DNA of 5,462 nucleotides from an uncultured Micavibrio sp. (GTDB taxonomy: Bacteria > Pseudomonadota > Alphaproteobacteria > Micavibrionales > UBA1664), in contig CAJXOI010000071.1 of the NCBI GenBank assembly GCA_913057885.1, positions 1 through 5,462 on the forward strand, in the 5' to 3' direction. Positions within the stretch are counted from its first letter, which is position 1. Every line of letters begins with the position of its first letter. The notes beneath the pieces were generated by a model. That model was not told the DNA's origin. It saw only the letters and a list, made by a program, of their open reading frames with translations, and ran no database searches. This document shows positions 1 to 4,518 of this stretch, piece after piece. The translations under genes and the position numbers were made by a program.

Positions 1-307
1 CGCTCACTTGTTCAATCAGTTCCTGATCGACGGCGCCTTCCTCTATCAACGGATTGTTTTTGCGATCCGACGAAATATTCACACGGCGCGGTGCGGGGTC
101 GACCTCTAGAATCCGTTTATCGAAATAACGCACGTCTTGAATCGGAAAGGGCAATTTAATTTTTAATCCGGCTTCGGTATAAACCTGTTTGGGTTGACCA
201 AATTGCAGAACAATGGCGGTTTGACGCTCGTCAACCGTAAAGACCGATAATGATAATCCTATGAGGACAACCCCAAAAATGATGGCAATGATTGGTAATT
301 TTTGCAT
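1..307 (-). CDS. hflC: HflC, FtsH-modulating SPFH membrane protein (N-terminal part; runs off the window)
   Basis: Only the first 102 codons are in the window; the gene continues past base 1. The frame begins MQKLPIIAII, has one membrane segment at about residues 5-23 (a signal anchor, so the rest faces the periplasm), then the start of an SPFH/band-7 domain: VDERQTAIVLQFG at 25-37, EAGLKIKLPF at 45-54 and YFDKRILEVD at 61-70. These match HflC, which with HflK forms the large membrane assembly around the FtsH protease that limits its access to membrane substrates. The ATG shares its A with the hflK stop (TAATG), and a strong Shine-Dalgarno AGGAGGAG lies inside the end of hflK, so the start is secure and translation is probably coupled. 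From about residue 79 a hydrophilic, acidic stretch (SSDRKNNPLIEEG and on) replaces the short link to the VDxF/VDxY strand seen in E. coli HflC; that strand has not been reached by residue 102. Confidence 0.93.
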   Translation of the reverse strand, partial: MQKLPIIAIIFGVVLIGLSLSVFTVDERQTAIVLQFGQPKQVYTEAGLKIKLPFPIQDVRYFDKRILEVDPAPRRVNISSDRKNNPLIEEGAVDQELIEQVS

Positions 308-1383
308 TATCGTACTCCTCCTGCTTGACCGTTCCTATTCAGCGGCAGATATGGCACCACACCTGTTGATCCGCTTTCTTGATCAATAATTGTTTTTTCG
401 GCGCGGCTCATGACCTCTTCCATTGTTTCAATGTATATCCGCTCTCGCGTGACATCACGCCCGCCTTGGTAAGCATCATAAAGTTGGTTAAAGCGTTCGG
501 CTTCCCCTTCCGCGCGGGCGATACGGGCGTCTTTATATCCTTCGGCTTCTTGAATCATGCGAATGGCTTCCCCGCGTGCTTTTGGAATAATATCGTTTTT
601 ATAAATTGTGGCCTCGTTTTGGAAACGCTCGGCATCTTGCGTTGCGGCGACGACATCATCAAATGCTTCCATAACTTGGGGGTGGACGGTGGCGTCTTGG
701 ATCAATACCTGCCGAATGGCAACACCGGACTCGTAACTATCCAACGTGTCTTGGGTTAATTTTTGAATGCGTTGGGCGATATTTTCACGACCTGTTGTAA
801 TAATGGGTTGCAATTCCGTCTGGCCGATCACTTCGCGTGTTGTCGATTCGGCCACGCGCTTAATGGTGTCTTCTTGATTACGGATATTGAAAATAAAGTC
901 ATGGGCGTTTTGAATATTCCAAATGACCACGACATCTATATCAACGATATTGGCGTCGCTGGTCAACATTTGCGATTCATCGGGATTATCACGTTCAAAC
1001 TGCCCCGATCCGTCGAATCCGATGGTCAGGCGGCGGTCTTCGGTGACATTCACTTTGGTTAAACGCTCAATCGGCCAAGGCAAATGATAGCCCATCCCGG
1101 GCTCAACCTGAGTGCGGTTTAATTCCCCAAATCTTTGAATAACGGCATTCTCGTTTGGCAAAACGCGGTAAAATCCGCTGGCCAACCATAGCAAGGCAAT
1201 AATGACCACACCTAAAATGATAATTTTTGTTGTGTCGTCGCCGTCGCCGCCACCAAAGCGGTCTTTGGCCTTTTTTAGAATATCTTCCAAATCCGGTAAA
1301 TCACCGCCAGGGCGCGATGGTGTGTTTGAATTGGATGGTTGTTTGGGGCCTTGCCCCCATGGGTTTTTTCCACCTGATGCCAT
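307..1383 (-). CDS. hflK: HflK, FtsH-modulating SPFH membrane protein
   Basis: 358 residues, full length. Domain order: a short glycine/proline-rich cytoplasmic N-terminus with the HflK hallmark NPWGQGPK at residues 7-14 and the DLEDILKKAKDRF helix at 31-43; one membrane segment at about 53-69; an SPFH/band-7 domain from FYRVLPNENAVIQRFGE (71-87) through EPGMGYHLPWPIERL (94-108), the DIDVVVIWNI strand (148-157) and VAESTTREVIGQ (177-188); an alanine/glutamate-rich coiled coil at about 243-305 (QDAERFQNEA, PKARGEA, ARAEGEAERF); and the C-terminal VVPYLPL at 342-348. HflK pairs with HflC in the inner membrane, mostly on the periplasmic side, and surrounds FtsH. The Met at 1383 gives the expected N-terminus; a GAG/GGAG stretch lies 8-12 bases upstream, a moderate ribosome site. 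The stop overlaps the hflC start by one base. It is divergent from mrp across 56 bp. Nothing in it looks broken. Confidence 0.97.
   Translation of the reverse strand: MASGGKNPWGQGPKQPSNSNTPSRPGGDLPDLEDILKKAKDRFGGGDGDDTTKIIILGVVIIALLWLASGFYRVLPNENAVIQRFGELNRTQVEPGMGYHLPWPIERLTKVNVTEDRRLTIGFDGSGQFERDNPDESQMLTSDANIVDIDVVVIWNIQNAHDFIFNIRNQEDTIKRVAESTTREVIGQTELQPIITTGRENIAQRIQKLTQDTLDSYESGVAIRQVLIQDATVHPQVMEAFDDVVAATQDAERFQNEATIYKNDIIPKARGEAIRMIQEAEGYKDARIARAEGEAERFNQLYDAYQGGRDVTRERIYIETMEEVMSRAEKTIIDQESGSTGVVPYLPLNRNGQAGGVR
315..322 (-). promoter_or_regulatory. Strong Shine-Dalgarno of hflC, inside hflK
   Basis: Read on the minus strand this is AGGAGGAG, 7 to 9 bases before the hflC ATG at 307. 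It lies within the last codons of hflK, so it can only serve hflC. Together with the TAATG junction it indicates re-initiation or coupled translation, a common way to hold two subunits of one complex near equal amounts. Confidence 0.85.
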
Positions 1384-1439
1384 AATAGAGTCTCACTCCG
1401 TCCTTGCTAATTTCTCCATACTAAAATATATGAAGGAAT
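1384..1439. promoter_or_regulatory. Divergent hflK/mrp spacer with candidate mrp promoter
   Basis: The 56 bp between the two start codons must hold at least part of the signals for both genes. On the plus strand TTGCTA (1404-1409) and TATATG (1427-1432) are 17 bp apart and would place a transcript start at about 1439-1440, on the mrp ATG itself. A GAAGGA (1432-1437) lies only 2 bases from that ATG, too close for a normal Shine-Dalgarno. For hflK no good -35/-10 pair was found; TAGTAT or TATATT on the minus strand could be a -10. All promoter calls here are read by eye and weak. Confidence 0.4.
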
Positions 1440-2429
1440 ATGTTTGGCAAGGTGAAACCGAAAGAATCTGACGTTCGATCCGCACTTGAAGTTTTGGACG
1501 GTGTGAAGGTGGATAATGTCATGGTGAATGAGGGGCAGGTGCGTGCCATTTTATCGTGTGATCCCGATCAGGCAACGCATGTGGAAATTCAGGCAGAGCA
1601 GGCCATTAAAACAATCAAAGGTGTGGAGTCGGTTCAAATTATCGTCACTGCGGAAAAAAAGCAGAAACCCGCAAAACCAGCTAACACAGAAAAAATCAAT
1701 GTTGATGCCAAACGCATTATTGCGGTTGCAAGCGGTAAAGGCGGCGTGGGGAAGTCAACCGTGGCGATGAATATTGCCTGTGCCCTTGAAAAGGCAGGAG
1801 AGAAAGTCGGTCTTTTGGATGCGGATATTTATGGCCCGTCCGTTCCCCGCATGACAGGTTTGTCAGGACAAAAGCCGCAGCAAAATGATGATGGAAAGAT
1901 TATCCCGCTTCGTGCCCATAACATCGATGTCATGTCGATCGGGTTTATGATTGGTGAGGATAACCCCCTGATATGGCGTGGGCCAATGGTGCAATCGGCC
2001 TTTGTTCAAATGTTGCAGGATGTCGCGTGGGAAGGTCTGGATACACTGGTTTTGGACATGCCCCCCGGCACAGGTGACGTACAATTAACCATGAGCCAGC
2101 GCGTGCCGTTGACGGGTGCGATTATTGTCTCTACCCCGCAGGATATTGCGTTAATTGATGCGCGCAAGGGGATAGAGATGTTTAAAAAGGTCAATGTCCC
2201 GATTTTGGGATTGGTGGAAAACATGTCTTATTATTGTTGTCCAAACTGTGGATACGAAGATGATGTCTTTGGCCGTGGCGGCGCAAAGGCCGAGGCAGAG
2301 GAACTAAGCATTCCATTTTTGGGGGATATCCCGTTGAATGCGGAAATTCGCGCCACGTCTGATGGGGGTGAGCCAATACCTAAATTTTACGAGGGCATTA
2401 CCGCACAGATTGTTTCTGGGGTTTCCTAA
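1440..2429 (+). CDS. mrp: Mrp/ApbC-type P-loop ATPase, iron-sulfur cluster carrier
   Basis: 329 residues. A short N-terminal MIP18/DUF59-like domain (about 8-72, ending GVESVQIIVTAEKK) and a Lys/Pro-rich linker (72-90) precede a ParA/MinD-like ATPase: deviant Walker A SGKGGVGKS at 98-106, LLDADIYGPSVP at 125-136, Walker B DMPPGTGD at 206-213 and STPQDIALIDARKG at 231-244. The CPNC pair at 267-270, in ENMSYYCCPNCG, is the CxxC that binds a bridging [4Fe-4S] cluster in the dimer of this family (C266 is an extra neighbour). The family role is to deliver Fe-S clusters to apoproteins in the cytosol. It is shorter than E. coli Mrp (about 370 residues) because the N-terminal domain is trimmed and lacks the usual DIVxLGxV segment. 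An in-frame TGA at 1431-1433 rules out any earlier ATG or GTG. Its last 32 bp overlap the opposing Bfd-like gene. Confidence 0.96.
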   Translation: MFGKVKPKESDVRSALEVLDGVKVDNVMVNEGQVRAILSCDPDQATHVEIQAEQAIKTIKGVESVQIIVTAEKKQKPAKPANTEKINVDAKRIIAVASGKGGVGKSTVAMNIACALEKAGEKVGLLDADIYGPSVPRMTGLSGQKPQQNDDGKIIPLRAHNIDVMSIGFMIGEDNPLIWRGPMVQSAFVQMLQDVAWEGLDTLVLDMPPGTGDVQLTMSQRVPLTGAIIVSTPQDIALIDARKGIEMFKKVNVPILGLVENMSYYCCPNCGYEDDVFGRGGAKAEAEELSIPFLGDIPLNAEIRATSDGGEPIPKFYEGITAQIVSGVS

Positions 2430-2598
2430 GTCTATGAATGGATTTAAAGCATGCGCCGCATTGCTGTGGCCTTCCGCCCGAAGCTTTTAGATAAATTTCC
2501 AAAATCGGGATTTTTCGATTATCGCCGTTAACGCTTAATTCTTCTATGGCATCCTTAAATTGTCGACAGCATAAACCGTTGCAATGGCATATCATCAT
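2398..2598 (-). CDS. bfd: Bacterioferritin-associated ferredoxin (Bfd)-like [2Fe-2S] protein
   Basis: 66 residues. The N-terminus MMICHCNGLC followed by QFKDAIEE is the Bfd/BFD-like [2Fe-2S] fold signature: C4 and C6 in CxC, then a CxxC pair at C47 and C50 in QQCGAC. Bfd proteins hold a [2Fe-2S] cluster and, where studied, pass electrons to bacterioferritin so that stored ferric iron can be released; others in the family act as small redox or sensor domains. The stretch between the Cys pairs is about eight residues longer than in E. coli Bfd, and C10 and C11 are extra cysteines. A basic tail (residues 55-66) follows, and its coding region runs 32 bp into the opposing mrp 3' end. Two ATGs stand in tandem (2598 and 2593-2595); starting at the second gives MICHCNG, closer to the family norm. 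No Shine-Dalgarno precedes either. The gene may be co-transcribed from folA (46-bp gap) or use its own promoter. No bacterioferritin gene is in view. Confidence 0.85.
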   Translation of the reverse strand: MMICHCNGLCCRQFKDAIEELSVNGDNRKIPILEIYLKASGGRPQQCGACFKSIHRLRKPQKQSVR

Positions 2599-2600
2599 AA

Positions 2601-2636
2601 TAGGACAAAATTAGTCCGATAAATATATTTTGTAAA
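2601..2636 (-). promoter_or_regulatory. Candidate bfd promoter giving an almost leaderless mRNA
   Basis: On the minus strand TTTACA (2636-2631) and TAATTT (2613-2608) are separated by exactly 17 bp. The predicted transcript start is an A at about 2601, three bases before the first bfd ATG. This would explain why no Shine-Dalgarno precedes bfd. The -10 box sits inside the inverted repeat 2603-2617. The assignment is by eye against sigma-70 consensus and is an inference. Confidence 0.45.
2603..2617. promoter_or_regulatory. Inverted repeat over the bfd -10 region, candidate iron/Fe-S-responsive operator
   Basis: GGAC, seven A/T bases, GTCC: a perfect four-base inverted repeat with an AT core. 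Read toward bfd it is GGACTAATTTTGTCC. This resembles the GACT(A/T-rich)AGTC core of sites bound by Rrf2-family Fe-S regulators such as IscR, which would suit a gene for an iron-handling Fe-S protein. The resemblance is from memory of the motif, not from a matrix score, and four-base arms are short. Confidence 0.4.
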
Positions 2637-2640
2637 TATA
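2624..2640. repeat. AT-only inverted repeat between folA and bfd
   Basis: TATATTT, TGT, AAATATA: a perfect seven-base inverted repeat around a three-base centre, just after the folA stop codon. As RNA it would be a weak AU hairpin, possibly slowing or ending some folA transcripts. As DNA it covers the candidate bfd -35 and could be a second operator. AT-rich DNA gives such repeats often by chance. Confidence 0.35.
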
Positions 2641-2644
2641 AAAT

Positions 2645-3157
2645 TTATTTGTTTACGCGGTCATAAATATTAAAGGCATAACCGGCCTGCCGATCAGAGG
2701 ATGTTAGCGTCCATTTGTCATCATCCCATTGCGGGAAAAACACATCGCCGTCGTAATCTTGATCAATAATGGTGATATACATGCGATCAACAATATCCAT
2801 AGCCTGCGTATAAATCTGTCCCCCCCCGCAAATCATGATTTCCTGTGTGTCGTCCACGTAATTTTTTGCTGCGTTAATTGCATCATCCAGTGATGCACAA
2901 ATAATGCAATCATCGGCCCTGTAACCATCATTACGAGTAATAATAATATTTTTGCGTTTAGGCAGGGCCGAGCCTGTGTTCGGATTAGTCCCCTTCATTT
3001 TATGAATAGATTCAAAAGTAGCGCGCCCAAAGATAATAGGCTTCCCAAGTGTTTTTTCTTTAAAGTATTTAAAATCCTCTGGGATGTGCCATGGAATGCG
3101 ATCGCCAAGACCAATCACATGGTTTTTCGATATCGCTGCAATTAGTGATATTATCAT
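2645..3157 (-). CDS. folA: Dihydrofolate reductase
   Basis: 170 residues, near the usual 160-170. It reduces dihydrofolate to tetrahydrofolate with NADPH in the cytosol. Visible family features: [16 protein letters not shown] at the start, the Met20-loop region with [13 protein letters not shown] at 21-33 in which D28 matches the catalytic Asp27 of E. coli, the NADPH-binding FGRATFESI at 43-51, [11 protein letters not shown] at 65-75, the ICGGGQIY glycine turn at 109-116, and [11 protein letters not shown] at 132-142. Residues of about 53-64 ([12 protein letters not shown]) form an insertion relative to E. coli, where SIG is followed directly by RPLPGRKN. The ATG overlaps the thyA stop as ATGA and no good Shine-Dalgarno is seen, so translation is probably coupled to thyA. 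The pairing is metabolic: ThyA makes dihydrofolate and FolA regenerates the cofactor. This is the chromosomal-type trimethoprim target; nothing marks it as a mobile resistance version. Confidence 0.96.
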   Translation of the reverse strand: MIISLIAAISKNHVIGLGDRIPWHIPEDFKYFKEKTLGKPIIFGRATFESIHKMKGTNPNTGSALPKRKNIIITRNDGYRADDCIICASLDDAINAAKNYVDDTQEIMICGGGQIYTQAMDIVDRMYITIIDQDYDGDVFFPQWDDDKWTLTSSDRQAGYAFNIYDRVNK

Positions 3158-4005
3158 ACAGCAAACGCATATTTGATGGGTTCATGGAATTCATAATTTT
3201 CAACACTAAAATCATCCGTTGTCACCCACGTTTCCAAATCCTCCAATGATTTGATGTCGGGATTAATGTGGAATGTCGGCGCGGGTAAAGGTTCACGCGT
3301 CAATTGGATGTCGCGCATGGGCGCCAATTGGTCTTCGTATATATGGGCATTGATAATTTTATGATAGGCCATGCCGGGTTTATGCCCCGTAATTTGTGCC
3401 ATAATCGCCAAAAAGAAATAGACCTGCACCATATTGAAATTCAGGCCCAACGGCACGTCACATGATCGTTGGTAGCTGGTGAGGTGTAACGTATCACCCA
3501 GTAATGAAAAGGTGTGGGTATGCATGCATGGGCGCAAACATCCCATATGAAATTCCCCCGGATTATAAAATGAGAGGATTTCGCCACGATCATCGATACC
3601 GTTGCTTAGGTTATCGACAATCTTGCGCAGTTGGTCAATCGTTCCCCCATCGGGTTTTGCCCATGACCGTCCTTGCACACCGTAAACACGGCCCATGTCA
3701 TCTTCCCCCTTACGGTGTGGATTGGCCAACCAATCGGCATTATCATTGGCGTTGGCATCCCAAGTTTTGCATCCGATGTCACGAAACTGCGCGGCATTAT
3801 CATAGCCACGGATATAGCCCAAGAATTCCGCAATCGCCGCCTTCCAATATGATTTACGCGTGGTCACAAGCGGGAATTCCCCTGCGCCTACGTTATAGGT
3901 TAGATCAGCGTTGATAAGGGTCAGACATCGTTTCCCCGTGCGTTTGTTCTCAACCCATTGACCATTGGCAATTATGTTACGACATAAATCTTCATATTGT
4001 GACAT
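3154..4005 (-). CDS. thyA: Thymidylate synthase (ThyA type)
   Basis: 283 residues against 264 in E. coli. It methylates dUMP to dTMP using methylene-tetrahydrofolate. Key residues: R22 in the ENKRTGK loop, FPLVTTRK at 44-51, E60, W82, Y108 in GRVYGVQGR, catalytic Cys160 in [15 protein letters not shown] at 179-183 (R180 binds phosphate), N191 in GLNFN, H221 and Y223 in NAHIYEDQ, and an EPIKYAFAV end in place of the usual PIKAPVAI. The larger size comes mainly from an insertion after W82 (about 85-103, [18 protein letters not shown]). Aligning on the catalytic Cys, E. coli Arg126-Arg127 fall on R140-G141, so one of the two arginines that reach across the dimer to the phosphate is missing; Ala144 of E. 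coli is R158 here. These traits suggest a divergent ThyA subgroup rather than decay. A good ribosome site, AGGAG, lies 8 bases before the ATG. The stop overlaps folA by ATGA. Confidence 0.96.
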   Translation of the reverse strand: MSQYEDLCRNIIANGQWVENKRTGKRCLTLINADLTYNVGAGEFPLVTTRKSYWKAAIAEFLGYIRGYDNAAQFRDIGCKTWDANANDNADWLANPHRKGEDDMGRVYGVQGRSWAKPDGGTIDQLRKIVDNLSNGIDDRGEILSFYNPGEFHMGCLRPCMHTHTFSLLGDTLHLTSYQRSCDVPLGLNFNMVQVYFFLAIMAQITGHKPGMAYHKIINAHIYEDQLAPMRDIQLTREPLPAPTFHINPDIKSLEDLETWVTTDDFSVENYEFHEPIKYAFAV

Positions 4006-4013
4006 TGCGGTTT

Positions 4014-4018
4014 CTCCT
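4014..4018 (-). promoter_or_regulatory. Shine-Dalgarno of thyA
   Basis: AGGAG on the minus strand, 8 bases before the thyA ATG at 4005. It fixes the start and contrasts with folA and bfd downstream, which have no clear site of their own. Confidence 0.8.
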
Positions 4019-4092
4019 ACCTCTTTTATATATAACTTAGGAAGATTCGCTTAGTTTGACAATCAAAGGGATTATTCAATCCGCAGGAAATC
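4019..4092. promoter_or_regulatory. Divergent thyA/ssrA spacer with a small palindrome
   Basis: This stretch must carry the thyA promoter. Read toward thyA, TTGTCA (4062-4057) with TAAGTT (4039-4034) at 17 bp, or the AT-rich TATATATAAAAG (about 4033-4022), are possible elements, none strong. A perfect 13-bp palindrome, TTTGA CAA TCAAA, sits at 4055-4067 and overlaps the candidate thyA -35. It could be an operator or chance. Confidence 0.35.
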
Positions 4093-4121
4093 TTGAATCT
4101 CGGCTGGATTTATCCTATACT
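4093..4121 (+). promoter_or_regulatory. ssrA promoter
   Basis: TTGAAT (4093-4098) and TATACT (4116-4121) are separated by exactly 17 bp, close to sigma-70 consensus at both boxes. The transcript start is expected near 4127-4129, about 75 bases before the acceptor stem strand. Strong promoters are usual for this abundant RNA. Confidence 0.75.
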
Positions 4122-4127
4122 GTTGAG

Positions 4128-4214
4128 TGTTGGGCATTAAGCCTGACTATGACGCTAAACGTGGTTACGGAATAAGCGTCGTGGACCCGGGGGCAGTACC
4201 CGGCGGCTCCACCA
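4128..4214 (+). ncRNA. ssrA: tmRNA acceptor piece (encoded CCA)
   Basis: The acceptor piece holds a possible hairpin GACGCT/AGCGTC (4151-4156 with 4175-4180), the conserved GGAC at 4183-4186, the T arm (4187-4203), the 3' acceptor strand (4204-4210), an A discriminator (4211) and an encoded CCA (4212-4214). The T loop reads GGCAGTA, not TTCAANT; I recall such T loops from other alphaproteobacterial two-piece tmRNAs, so it is probably a lineage trait. The mature 5' end may lie downstream of the transcript start. Confidence 0.85.
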
Positions 4215-4244
4215 CAAGCACAACTTCAATTGGTGTGTTTCTGT
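4215..4244 (+). other. Intervening segment removed from the permuted tmRNA precursor
   Basis: This short segment joins the CCA of the acceptor piece to the G1 of the coding piece. It can fold: AAGCACA (4216-4222) pairs with TGTGTTT (4234-4240), including one G-U, and A4211-C4212 can pair with G4243-T4244. The precursor would therefore be one long near-continuous helix stacked on the acceptor stem, with small internal loops at the expected cut sites. By family knowledge, tRNA-processing nucleases such as RNase P trim it. Confidence 0.75.
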
Positions 4245-4440
4245 GGGGCCGAAACAGGATCGACACGCGTAATAAAGGTAATTTGCGGCGTTCGGGTAGA
4301 TACCCCCGTATACAGGATCATTTATTATAGATGCAAACGATAACTTTGCTCCTATGACTGCAGCTAACGACAATGGCACAATTGCTGCCGTTGCTGCTTA
4401 AGCGAGTCGCATAAATCCCTAGAGGTTTGAGTCTCTAGGT
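4245..4440 (+). ncRNA. ssrA: tmRNA coding piece
   Basis: It begins with the 5' acceptor strand GGGGCCG and the D-like loop, then has a small hairpin GGGT/ACCC (4294-4297 with 4302-4305) in the position expected for the first pseudoknot, the lead-in TTATAGATGCAAACGATAAC around the resume codon, the tag frame, and the hairpin 4418-4439 (seven perfect pairs, eight-base loop). The mature 3' end is probably near 4440 but cannot be fixed by eye. Confidence 0.8.
4333..4401 (+). other. tmRNA tag-peptide reading frame (22 codons plus TAA)
   Basis: The resume codon is GCA at 4333. The tag reads ANDNFAPMTA followed by ANDNGTIAAVAA and a TAA stop, to which the alanine carried by tmRNA is added in front. 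The ANDN start and AVAA end match alphaproteobacterial tags (Caulobacter ANDNFAEEFAVAA); the small hydrophobic end is what ClpXP and related proteases recognise. It is about nine residues longer than the Caulobacter tag, and ANDN occurs twice, at positions 1-4 and 11-14. There is no start codon because translation resumes here on a stalled ribosome. Confidence 0.93.
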
Positions 4441-4482
4441 GGGGTTGGGGGGATAACCTAGCAACAGAACCCCCCACTTTTT
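4439..4482 (+). terminator. Rho-independent terminator of ssrA
   Basis: GTGGGG (4439-4444) pairs perfectly with CCCCAC (4472-4477), or GGGGGG (4447-4452) with CCCCCC (4470-4475), followed directly by TTTTT (4478-4482). The two G runs offer alternative registers. The loop contains CCTAG (4457-4461), which could compete for CTAGG of the preceding hairpin. It separates ssrA from the gene downstream. Confidence 0.8.
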
Positions 4483-4518
4483 CATTCTCTTCATTGATAA
4501 ATCAGATACACTTTTGGG

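Larger units (their letters stand above)
4128..4440 (+). ncRNA. ssrA: Circularly permuted two-piece tmRNA gene
   Basis: tmRNA with SmpB rescues ribosomes stalled on broken mRNAs and adds a degradation tag. Here the 3' (acceptor) half comes first, ending CGGCTCC-A-CCA at 4204-4214, and the 5' half follows, starting GGGGCCG at 4245-4251. The two strands pair as a seven-base acceptor stem whose third pair is G-U, the alanyl-tRNA synthetase identity element. A tRNA-like T arm (CCGGG, loop GGCAGTA, CCCGG at 4187-4203) precedes the acceptor strand. The D-loop-like CAGGATCGACA (4255-4265) follows the 5' strand. The tag frame runs 4333-4401, and a hairpin CCTAGAG/CTCTAGG at 4418-4439 follows it. Processing removes the roughly 30 bases between the halves, giving an acceptor RNA and a coding RNA held together by pairing. 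This is the known alphaproteobacterial arrangement. The exact 5' and 3' ends are estimates. Confidence 0.95.

Noticed and set aside
379..1062. Plus-strand open frames across hflK (379-759 and 763-1062)
   Set aside because: They lie opposite a complete, well-conserved hflK, their products resemble no family I know, and no ribosome sites support them.
1202..1471. Plus-strand frame crossing from hflK into mrp
   Set aside because: The peptide is the antisense of the Gly/Pro-rich hflK start, then mrp out of frame. Its stop inside mrp and lack of family features mark it as chance.
2822..2828. Run of seven C (plus strand) in folA as a possible frameshift site
   Set aside because: It encodes the conserved ICGGGQIY glycine turn of dihydrofolate reductase, and the frame is intact on both sides, so the run is explained by the protein.
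3504..3914. 136-codon plus-strand frame inside thyA
   Set aside because: It is antisense to the catalytic core of thyA, rich in Arg, His and Pro as such shadows often are, and has no recognisable domain.
4056..4061. Perfect TTGACA box on the plus strand
   Set aside because: No -10 box lies at 15-19 bp. The nearby TTGAAT-17-TATACT pair is a much better ssrA promoter.
4127..4379. Small open frames on both strands over the tmRNA gene (4127-4330 plus, 4155-4379 minus)
   Set aside because: The stretch is fully explained by the acceptor stem, T arm, D-like loop and tag of the permuted tmRNA. The frames cross structured RNA parts.
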